Source: Treponema sp.
GTDB lineage: Bacteria; Spirochaetota; Spirochaetia; Treponematales; Treponemataceae
NCBI GenBank assembly: GCA_031290005.1
Contig: JAITOJ010000004.1
Span: 1-12,354 of the forward strand
Length of the DNA stretch: 12,354 bases
Direction: 5' to 3'
In this document: positions 6,200-12,354 of the stretch, in pieces
How positions within the stretch are numbered: position 1 is the first letter of the stretch
Layout: every line of letters starts with the position of its first letter
Notes under the pieces: model-generated
The model's input: only the letters and a program-made list of their open reading frames with translations
What the model was told of the DNA's origin: nothing
Databases searched by the model: none
Made by a program: the position numbers and the translations under genes

Positions 6200-6889
6200 A
6201 TGTCTCAGGATGATATTAGTTACGGTGTACAGATAAAAGAACCGGTTCAGGATGAAAAGACGCGCGGCGAAGAAATGCCGGCAGAAACGATGCTGCAAAA
6301 ATTAACCGCTGAAATAGCGGTTTTGCAGAAAGATATTGCTCAAATAAAACAGCGGCTTGCGGGAGATGAATCCCCATCAGTTTTTTTTAACGATAGCGCG
6401 GAAAAAGAGGGCATGGCACTGAATCTCGATGAACTGCAAAGTATTCTGGATACGGTGGAAATACAGGAACAGGCCGACGGCGACGATCTGGCAGTTTTTC
6501 CCAAAGATTTATACGTTGTTGATTTTGGACAGGAAGAAAATCCCCCGGCGGAAACAGCGCAGGAAACCGTTCCGGATGAAAAATCCCCCGAGCAGGACGT
6601 TTTTGAGAAAAGTGCGGCTGAGGAAACCATAGTTGAGTCGCAGGTGTTTGAAGTGCCGGCGGAGATCACGGAGGAGAAAATACCGGAAGAAGAACCTGTG
6701 AGGCAAGAAACAGCCGAGGTTGCCGGGAGGCCGGATGTTTCCCCATCCCTGCTTCAGGATATAAAAACGCTTCTAGCTTATCTGGATACTCTGCTCGAAA
6801 GCCTGCCGGAAAGCAAAGTCGCCGAATTCGCCAATTCAGCCTATTTTGAGACTTACAAACGGATTTTCAAGGAACTCGGATTGGCGTAG
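6200..6889 (+). CDS. acidic coiled-coil protein with helical C-terminus, function unknown
   Basis: This 229-residue protein has no signal peptide or TM segment, so it is probably cytosolic. Residues 30-53 form a heptad-like coiled coil (leucine and isoleucine spaced through a Lys/Gln/Glu background). Residues 56-110 contain a probable amphipathic segment. Residues about 111-178 are a Glu/Pro-rich acidic, likely disordered linker. Residues 181-229 look like a compact helical C-terminus containing LLAYLDTLLESLP and ending FKELGLA. The architecture (coiled coil, disordered spacer, folded tail) suits an adaptor or tether. It starts the operon whose next gene begins on the base after its stop. I know no function for it; partnership with the DUF115 proteins is inferred from position only. 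Confidence 0.8.
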   Translation: MSQDDISYGVQIKEPVQDEKTRGEEMPAETMLQKLTAEIAVLQKDIAQIKQRLAGDESPSVFFNDSAEKEGMALNLDELQSILDTVEIQEQADGDDLAVFPKDLYVVDFGQEENPPAETAQETVPDEKSPEQDVFEKSAAEETIVESQVFEVPAEITEEKIPEEEPVRQETAEVAGRPDVSPSLLQDIKTLLAYLDTLLESLPESKVAEFANSAYFETYKRIFKELGLA

Positions 6890-8404
6890 GTGCGTTTCAC
6901 TTTTGCGGCCGCGAAAAATGGCCTCCCCGTTTGTTCGGCGGGTAACGTACAGCTCCATTCGTTCTATGACCCGTCGCGTGAAGCGGAGCGTTTCGCGGAC
7001 CTTCAAAATCCGCCTTTTGAACCGGCGGTACTCATCGTAACCGAACCGGCTCTTTCGTATTGCAAGTCTTTTTTGGCTTGCCGTTTTCCTTCGGCGCAAT
7101 GCTGGGCAATCCGCTATACCGGGGATTTTTTTGAAACCGATACACTCTGGGACAAGGTCTTGTACGCTCCGGGGAAAAATGCGGAGGCAATCGCGGCGGA
7201 CTTGTTCAGCGCCCTGGGGGAAGAAAACCTGTTTGCTACGGCATTTATTTCCTGGGAACCCTCGGAGCGGGCTTTCCCGGAAGAATCCGCCGCAGCCTGG
7301 GAGGGAATACGCCTTGCCCTGTCCAAAGCCAGGGATATTCTGGGAACCCGTGAATATTTTGCCAAACGCTGGGTCAAAAACGCGGTGCGGTTTTCCGTAA
7401 GTACCGGTGTTACCGCGGAGGTTATTCGCGGGGACAGTCCGATTCTGGTTGCCGCGTCCGGGCCGTCCCTGAAAGCCTGTCTGTTGTTTTTGCGTGACTT
7501 CCGGGAACATTTTTTTCTTATCGCCCTGTCTTCCGCACTGGAAACGCTGCTCAGCTCCGGGGTCATCCCTGATTTGTGTATGTCAACTGACGGCGGCTAC
7601 TGGGCAAAGGAACATCTTGCTTCTTTGAGGCGGAACAATGCCATCCCCCTGGCCTGTTCGCCGGAGAGTCAGATACCCGCTGAACTTTTCGCAAACCATC
7701 CGGTCATTCCTCTTTCCTACGGCGACGGTATTGAGTCCTTTTTGTTGGACGAGTGCGGCATACCTTCTGTTCGGGCCGAACGGAACGGAACAGTATCCGG
7801 TACGACCGCGTGTTTTGCCTTGGGGGTCACGAGCGGGGAGGTGTTCTTTTGCGGCCTTGACCTGGCGCCGGATAAAGGAACTCAGCATACCCTCTCGAAT
7901 CAGCTTGATACCCAAGCCCGGACACAGGATTTCCGGCTTGCCCCCTTATCTCACCGGTACGTTGGCGCCGCGCTGTCTTCCGGGGCGCTTTCTTTATACC
8001 GGGCCTGGTTTTCTTCCCAAGGCGGCGGTTTTTCGTCCCGGTTCTGCCGCGTTTCTTCCGCGTCCTATGAGCGCCCTTTGGGAAAAATCCGCGATATTTC
8101 CCTTGAACAGGCGACAGGCCGGCTTTTGAAGACTTCCGGCTGCCGGCAGCCGAAAATCGTTTTGTCTCCCGGCGCTTCAAGCCTTGCGGATCGGATGAAA
8201 AAATTGTCCGGGGCTTTGGAGTATCTGAAAGAGGATGCTGCATCGGATATGACGCTGAAAGCGCTTTTCCCCGCCGGATATGTGCAGTGCCGCCGGGACG
8301 GGGACGCGGAAAAACGAAACTCCCTCAAACAGCAGGCGCGTCGGTTTCTTGATGAATTAAAAGTTTTTGCCCAAAAGATTCAGGAAGCCTCCGGTGTTTA
8401 CTGA
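6890..8404 (+). CDS. DUF115/MAF-family protein, copy 1 (putative motility-accessory glycosyltransferase)
   Basis: This 504-residue protein has a core typical of the MAF_flag10/DUF115 family: ILVAASGPSLKA (185-196), a second strand-helix with GVIPDLCMSTDGGYW (224-238, probable active-site D234), and GTVSGTTACFALGV (300-313) followed by VFFCGLDLA (318-326). Characterised family members transfer nonulosonic acids such as pseudaminic or legionaminic acid to flagellin; archaeal relatives are MptE-like pterin kinases. The N-terminal region carries HSFYDPSREAERFA (23-36), shared with the next gene, then a segment (about 45-165) where a Gly-rich nucleotide loop would be expected but is absent. It starts with GTG on the base after the preceding stop, and the Shine-Dalgarno is weak. 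Its end overlaps copy 2 by 11 bp. The substrate is unknown, and so is any link to flagella, since no flagellin gene is here. Confidence 0.85.
   Translation: MRFTFAAAKNGLPVCSAGNVQLHSFYDPSREAERFADLQNPPFEPAVLIVTEPALSYCKSFLACRFPSAQCWAIRYTGDFFETDTLWDKVLYAPGKNAEAIAADLFSALGEENLFATAFISWEPSERAFPEESAAAWEGIRLALSKARDILGTREYFAKRWVKNAVRFSVSTGVTAEVIRGDSPILVAASGPSLKACLLFLRDFREHFFLIALSSALETLLSSGVIPDLCMSTDGGYWAKEHLASLRRNNAIPLACSPESQIPAELFANHPVIPLSYGDGIESFLLDECGIPSVRAERNGTVSGTTACFALGVTSGEVFFCGLDLAPDKGTQHTLSNQLDTQARTQDFRLAPLSHRYVGAALSSGALSLYRAWFSSQGGGFSSRFCRVSSASYERPLGKIRDISLEQATGRLLKTSGCRQPKIVLSPGASSLADRMKKLSGALEYLKEDAASDMTLKALFPAGYVQCRRDGDAEKRNSLKQQARRFLDELKVFAQKIQEASGVY
8382..8387 (+). promoter_or_regulatory. 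ribosome binding site for DUF115 copy 2 (start GTG 8394)
   Basis: AGGAAG lies 6 bp before the GTG at 8394, inside the end of copy 1. The in-frame TTG at 8367 has no comparable site, so the GTG is preferred, with an 11-bp overlap between the genes. Confidence 0.65.
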
Positions 8405-9920
8405 ACTTTCCTACGGCGAACCGATGCTTTCCCGTTCCGGCCTGGCTGTTCCGGTTTTCAGGGACGGCAGGGCAATGTATTCCCTGTATGACCCCCGGAG
8501 GGACGCGGAAATTTTCGCGTCCCAGGCGGAATTAAACGAGCCGGGCTGCGCGCTGGTGGTCGGTATCGGCGACGGCTCCCATATTGCCGCGCTGCACCGC
8601 CGCTATCCCAAAACGCGCCTTATTGCCGCCGAATACAGCCGGGCGGACATTGATTTTTTGTATTCCCACTTTGACCTTTCAGAACTTGCCAAAAATCCGG
8701 CGGTCGTCTTGTGCACGATTAACGACTTGCTCCAGGCAATTCCTGATTCCTTTATCCCGGTTCTGCACGGTTCCTTCCTGGTGTTGTATCAGCGGGCCTG
8801 GCGGAATTTTCACGCCCAGGACTGTGAAAAAATAGAAGAAGCGATTTTTTTTGCCTTGGAAAAGGTAAAGAACGATTATGCCGCCCAGGGCATGTTTGGC
8901 AAAATCTGGCACCGCAATATACTGCAAAATCTGCAAACCGCTTTGACTTTGCCGCCTTGCCGGGAGCCGGTTTTCCTGCCCGTTGAGGGCGAAACTTGTA
9001 TCGCGGCGGCAGGGCCAAGCCTTGACCGCGCAACCGGTATGCTCGCCGGGGAACGCTGCCGGGTTATCGCGGCGGATACTGCCTATCCCGCACTGCTGCG
9101 CCGGGGCGTTGCGCCCCTGGTGGCGTACACCATAGATGGCCAGATTCATTCGGTCAGGCATTTTATGCGTTCCATTGACCCGCGTACGGTGTTGGCAGCG
9201 GATTTGTGCTGCAATCCGGTCATACCCCGGTTATTTGCCGCCAAAGGCAACAGGGTGATTTTTACGGGGAATAGACATCCACTGTGCCGGTTATTTGCGC
9301 GGTATTTGCAGCGTTCCGGCGCTCCGGACTCCCTGCTGCCTGAAATCGACGCCGGCTCCGGCGCTGTCGCCATTGCGGCATATGATTTTGCCCGCAAGGC
9401 AGGATGTCGGCCTGTCGCTGTCTTTGGCGCCGACTTCGCCTATATCAATGGCAAACCCTATGCTTCCGGCACTTATTTTGAGGAGATGTTCCACGGGGCG
9501 TCAACCCGGATTGATACCGCTGAAACAAGATACACGGCGCTCATGTACCGGGGAAAGACCCGTACTGAAAAGCGAGAAGGCCGGCGGATTATCACGACCC
9601 CGCTCCTCGATTCTTACCGAGAGTCATTTCAAGAACTCCAAAAAAAGGTATTTGCCGGGCAAAACCCGTTTCATTCCGGCGTCTTGGCTCCATATAGTGA
9701 AGGTTTTTTTGACTGGTATTTGAAAGCCTTGAAAGAAAACCTGGAGAGGGCAAAGGAGGGAAAAGCGCCGGATGCGGAGATACTGGCTTCCTGTCTGCCC
9801 CTGGGCGCATGGAAAGCCGGAAAAAATCCTGCAAAACCGAATGTTTTTTCTATTCTGAAACTTGCATATAATCTTACGGAACGCTATACTAAAAGACAAT
9901 ATGAAAGCAAAAACGGTTAG
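8394..9920 (+). CDS. DUF115/MAF-family protein, copy 2, with Rossmann-like N-terminal domain
   Basis: This 508-residue paralogue of the preceding gene shares the same plan: YSLYDPRRDAEIFA (29-42), then a Rossmann-type segment CALVVGIGDGSHIAALHRRYP (52-72) with an intact Gly-rich loop resembling a methyltransferase or dinucleotide-binding motif. The MAF core shows CIAAAGPSLDRA (202-213), GVAPLVAYTIDGQ (238-250, candidate D248) and GSGAVAIAAYDFARKAG (321-337) followed by VAVFGADFAY (341-350). A helical, Lys-rich C-terminus follows. Copy 1 and copy 2 likely arose by an old duplication and may act as a pair or on different acceptors, which is inference. The gene is translationally tied to copy 1 (11-bp overlap) and to the next gene (20-bp overlap). 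MAF function is assigned by family; substrate and partner are unknown. Confidence 0.85.
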   Translation: MFTELSYGEPMLSRSGLAVPVFRDGRAMYSLYDPRRDAEIFASQAELNEPGCALVVGIGDGSHIAALHRRYPKTRLIAAEYSRADIDFLYSHFDLSELAKNPAVVLCTINDLLQAIPDSFIPVLHGSFLVLYQRAWRNFHAQDCEKIEEAIFFALEKVKNDYAAQGMFGKIWHRNILQNLQTALTLPPCREPVFLPVEGETCIAAAGPSLDRATGMLAGERCRVIAADTAYPALLRRGVAPLVAYTIDGQIHSVRHFMRSIDPRTVLAADLCCNPVIPRLFAAKGNRVIFTGNRHPLCRLFARYLQRSGAPDSLLPEIDAGSGAVAIAAYDFARKAGCRPVAVFGADFAYINGKPYASGTYFEEMFHGASTRIDTAETRYTALMYRGKTRTEKREGRRIITTPLLDSYRESFQELQKKVFAGQNPFHSGVLAPYSEGFFDWYLKALKENLERAKEGKAPDAEILASCLPLGAWKAGKNPAKPNVFSILKLAYNLTERYTKRQYESKNG

Positions 9921-11124
9921 AAATCTGTCGGCCGCCTTGGTATGTGTGTTTGTTTTTGCCGTTTTTATTCTTATAGGCGGAATTTTTTATTATTACCGGC
10001 AAGGACTTGAAAATGCCCAAAAAATCTTTGACGCTCTTTCGAGTACGGACTTAATCGTACCCGAAGGCGGTGCCGGATTGTCTGAAGCGTTAACCCGGAA
10101 ACTGGATGAACAAGTGGCGCTCAATGAAAATCTTGTCGCGCTTTCCATACGGATTGGCAATAAGCTGGTGTATGCCAATCCCTATCCCGGCGAATTTTTT
10201 ACTGCCGGAACCAACGGTATACCGGAACTTACCTCCCGCAGATGGACAGAGCGGATTTTCACCGCCTCAACCGGAAGGGCAGGAATTATTTCCGCTGCCA
10301 TCTCGGTGCTGAATCCTGCTGAAATCGTCAAGTCAGCCGGGATCGCGTTTATAATGGTGTTCGCGGCTACTATCGCGGCGATTGTACTCATCGTGTATAT
10401 AAAGTTATTCCCCGAAAAAATCAGAGACACTGAAACCGAGCCGCTGGATACGGATGGACAAGCAACAATCGTCAATATGGAAGATTTTAATGAAACCGCT
10501 GAACCGACTCTTTCCGGAGAGCTGGATGTCTTGGACGATGGGGAAACTGTGGGGGTTGACCAGGATACGGATGTGTTTTTTCCGGATGCTATGCCCAGTC
10601 CCCGGGGCGGGTTTTATTCCCCGGAAACCGGTTTTATGCGCGAAGAATATATCGGACAGGTTCTTGACCCAGCTCTTATCAGCGCGGCGCCGCATAATGA
10701 AGATATAGCGCTTTTAATTATTCGTGCGGCAGGCATCGACAGGATTTCTTCTCTGGGAACGGAACTGTGCGCATTAATCCTTGAACGGTTCAAATCAAAA
10801 GAACGTATTTTTGAATATAGGGCCGATGGGTTCGCGGCGATTATGCTGAATACCGATGTGGATACCGCCCTTGAGGAAGCGGAAGCCTTGTATGTCGAAC
10901 TGACCGAAAAAACCGCTGCTTTGGACCCTCCGCCTGAAATCGGCATAGGCATTGCTACTAAAGCCTTCCGCACTACTATCGCCGCATCCCGGCTTTTGAC
11001 AGAGGCCCGGCAGGCGATCGCCCGGGCGCTTGAGAATCCGGACACGCCGATTGTGGCGTTCAAAATCAACCCTGAAAAATACCGGGAATTTATGGAACAG
11101 GCCTCTCCCGCTTATCCGATATGA
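9901..11124 (+). CDS. two-TM signalling-type protein with degenerate GGDEF domain
   Basis: This 407-residue inner-membrane protein has TM helices at about 10-32 and 144-169. Between them is a periplasmic domain of roughly 110 residues with no recognised sensor fold, and after them an acidic linker (about 176-235). From about 237 the pattern of a GGDEF domain is visible: SPETGFMREEYI (240-251) in place of D-LTGL-NR, DIALLIIRAAGIDRIS (268-283), YRADGFAAIML (306-316) where the signature RYGGDEF would lie, and IGIGIA (347-352) as the later conserved strand. The catalytic GG(D/E)EF is replaced by ADGF, so c-di-GMP synthesis is unlikely. It may bind a nucleotide or serve as an interaction domain. 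The ATG at 9901 is chosen over the TTG at 9862 because it precedes a typical charged-then-hydrophobic start. The stop overlaps nadE as ATGA. Confidence 0.75.
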   Translation: MKAKTVRNLSAALVCVFVFAVFILIGGIFYYYRQGLENAQKIFDALSSTDLIVPEGGAGLSEALTRKLDEQVALNENLVALSIRIGNKLVYANPYPGEFFTAGTNGIPELTSRRWTERIFTASTGRAGIISAAISVLNPAEIVKSAGIAFIMVFAATIAAIVLIVYIKLFPEKIRDTETEPLDTDGQATIVNMEDFNETAEPTLSGELDVLDDGETVGVDQDTDVFFPDAMPSPRGGFYSPETGFMREEYIGQVLDPALISAAPHNEDIALLIIRAAGIDRISSLGTELCALILERFKSKERIFEYRADGFAAIMLNTDVDTALEEAEALYVELTEKTAALDPPPEIGIGIATKAFRTTIAASRLLTEARQAIARALENPDTPIVAFKINPEKYREFMEQASPAYPI

Positions 11125-12354
11125 CCCACGGTTTTGTTCGAGTCGCCTGCGGCAGTCCGGCCCTCGTTGTGGCGGATTGCAAAAATAACGCGTCAGCTAT
11201 CATCACACATATTCAGGAAGCCGCTGACGGGGGAGCCTGTCTGGCTGTTTTTCCCGAACTTTCCATTACCGCCTATACCTGCGGCGACCTTTTTTTGCAG
11301 CGGAAACTCCAGATCGAAGCCGCCTGTGCCCTGGAATTGATTGCGGAACAAACCGCTTCCAGGGACGTCATTTCCGTGGTTGGCCTGCCCGTGGCGGCAG
11401 GCAGCGCTCTCTATAACTGCGCCGCCTTTTTGTATCACGGCGCGGCGCTGGCCCTGGTCCCCAAAACCTATATTCCCAATTACAGCGAGTTTTACGAGGC
11501 CCGCCATTTCGCCTCCGCGCCCCAAAATGGACAGGCCGCGGGCATCACAGACGGACGCGTGTTCCTTTCCGAAAAATTTCCAACGGTTCCCTTTGGCACG
11601 GATATTCTGATTGCGGACGCCAAAAACAAAGATTTTGTCATCGCCGCTGAGATTTGCGAAGACCTCTGGGTTCCGTCCCCGCCGTCATCCCGGCACGCCT
11701 TGGCCGGGGCGACCGTGGTGGTCAATCTTTCGGCCAGCAACGAGATTATCGGCAAGGCGGATTACCGCCGGACGCTTGCGGCGTCCCAGTCGGGGCGGCT
11801 GGCCTGCGCGTACCTCTACGCCGACGCGGGGCAGGGGGAATCCACCACGGACATGGTGTTTGCCGGGCACAATCTTATCGTGGAAAACGGCGCCATTCTG
11901 GCGGAATCCGGGTTGTTTGCCGGGGGCCTGATTTTTGCCGACATTGACCTGGAGCGCCTGGCGCAGGAACGCCGCCGGATGACCACATTCACTCTGTGTG
12001 CGGAACGCGCCGCCCCGGCCTACCGCCATATCGGGGTGGATTTGAATCCGAAAGCGCCGGCGCTGCGGCGGTATATCGACCCCCATCCCTTTGTTCCGGC
12101 GGACAAAACCGCCCGGTCACGGCGCTGCCGGGAAGTCATCGAATTGCAGGCCCAGGGGCTGGCCAAGCGGCTTGCCCACACCCAAGCGAAAACAGCGGTC
12201 ATCGGGCTTTCCGGCGGCCTGGATTCCACCTTGGCCCTTCTGGTAGCCTGCCGGGCTTTCCGAATCCGCGGGCGCGCTCATTCGGACATCCACGCCGTCA
12301 CCATGCCCTGTTTTGGCACCACCCGGCGGACGCGTGACAACGCGGCGGCCCTGG
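11121..12354 (+). CDS. nadE: glutamine-dependent NAD+ synthetase, 3' end outside window
   Basis: 411 codons are visible, open to the window edge with no stop. The N-terminal half is a nitrilase-type glutaminase that releases ammonia; its probable triad is E46 (FPELSITAYTCGD), K115 (PKTYIPNYSEFYEAR) and C179 (EICEDLW). The C-terminal half begins the ATP-pyrophosphatase synthetase with SGGLDS (364-369), and MPCFGTTRRTRDNA (395-408) is the family's MPGFGTS-type block. The enzyme converts nicotinate adenine dinucleotide, ATP and glutamine to NAD+. This long type usually reaches about 640-680 residues, so perhaps 40% is missing. It starts with ATG overlapping the previous gene's stop (ATGA), so translation is coupled to the degenerate GGDEF gene. 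GC is clearly higher towards its 3' part than in the preceding gene. Confidence 0.95.
   Translation, partial: MTHGFVRVACGSPALVVADCKNNASAIITHIQEAADGGACLAVFPELSITAYTCGDLFLQRKLQIEAACALELIAEQTASRDVISVVGLPVAAGSALYNCAAFLYHGAALALVPKTYIPNYSEFYEARHFASAPQNGQAAGITDGRVFLSEKFPTVPFGTDILIADAKNKDFVIAAEICEDLWVPSPPSSRHALAGATVVVNLSASNEIIGKADYRRTLAASQSGRLACAYLYADAGQGESTTDMVFAGHNLIVENGAILAESGLFAGGLIFADIDLERLAQERRRMTTFTLCAERAAPAYRHIGVDLNPKAPALRRYIDPHPFVPADKTARSRRCREVIELQAQGLAKRLAHTQAKTAVIGLSGGLDSTLALLVACRAFRIRGRAHSDIHAVTMPCFGTTRRTRDNAAAL

Noticed and set aside
11134..12337. Several short plus- and minus-strand frames over the nadE region, which could suggest a broken gene
   Set aside because: The frame starting at 11121 is open to the window edge with all NadE motifs in order. 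It is intact but cut by the window end.
1..12354. tRNA, rRNA, CRISPR, insertion sequence or prophage genes
   Set aside because: No repeat-spacer array, transposase motif, phage structural gene or RNA gene pattern was seen on either strand.

Overview
The window is about 12.4 kb of bacterial chromosome, almost fully coding. Gene content points to a spirochaete of the Treponema lineage, perhaps a moderate-GC termite-gut type. This is inferred from the gene set (yebC-ruvC, a manA-like gene, smpB among unassigned envelope proteins, a two-gene DUF115/MAF block) and from memory of such genomes, not from a marker gene. GTG and TTG starts are frequent, and genes are packed with ATGA overlaps or strong GGAGG ribosome sites.

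Layout. (1) 1-1179: the 3' part of yebC, then ruvC, closed by a candidate terminator. (2) 1265-5126, plus strand: a nucleotidyltransferase behind a very good sigma-70-type promoter that leaves almost no 5' leader, then a type I mannose-6-phosphate isomerase, a two-TM acidic protein, smpB and a secreted protein of unknown function. (3) 6107-5092, minus strand: an FtsB/DivIC-like protein overlapping a TsaC/Sua5 threonylcarbamoyl-AMP synthase, which runs tail to tail into the preceding operon. (4) 6200-12354, plus strand: a compact operon behind an extended -10 promoter. It encodes an acidic coiled-coil protein, two adjacent paralogous DUF115/MAF proteins, a two-TM protein with a degenerate GGDEF domain, and a glutamine-dependent NAD+ synthetase cut by the window end.

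Housekeeping functions are DNA repair, tRNA modification, ribosome rescue, NAD synthesis and sugar phosphate metabolism. The accessory signal is the block 6200-11124. MAF/DUF115 proteins are known in other bacteria as flagellin or surface nonulosonic-acid glycosyltransferases. Here two diverged copies sit between a possible adaptor protein and a membrane protein with a GGDEF-type fold lacking the catalytic signature. I read this as a candidate glycosylation or motility module; its function is inferred and not shown by the sequence. No tRNA, rRNA, CRISPR array, insertion sequence or prophage gene was seen. The only non-coding stretches are about 85 bp (1180-1264) and 92 bp (6108-6199).
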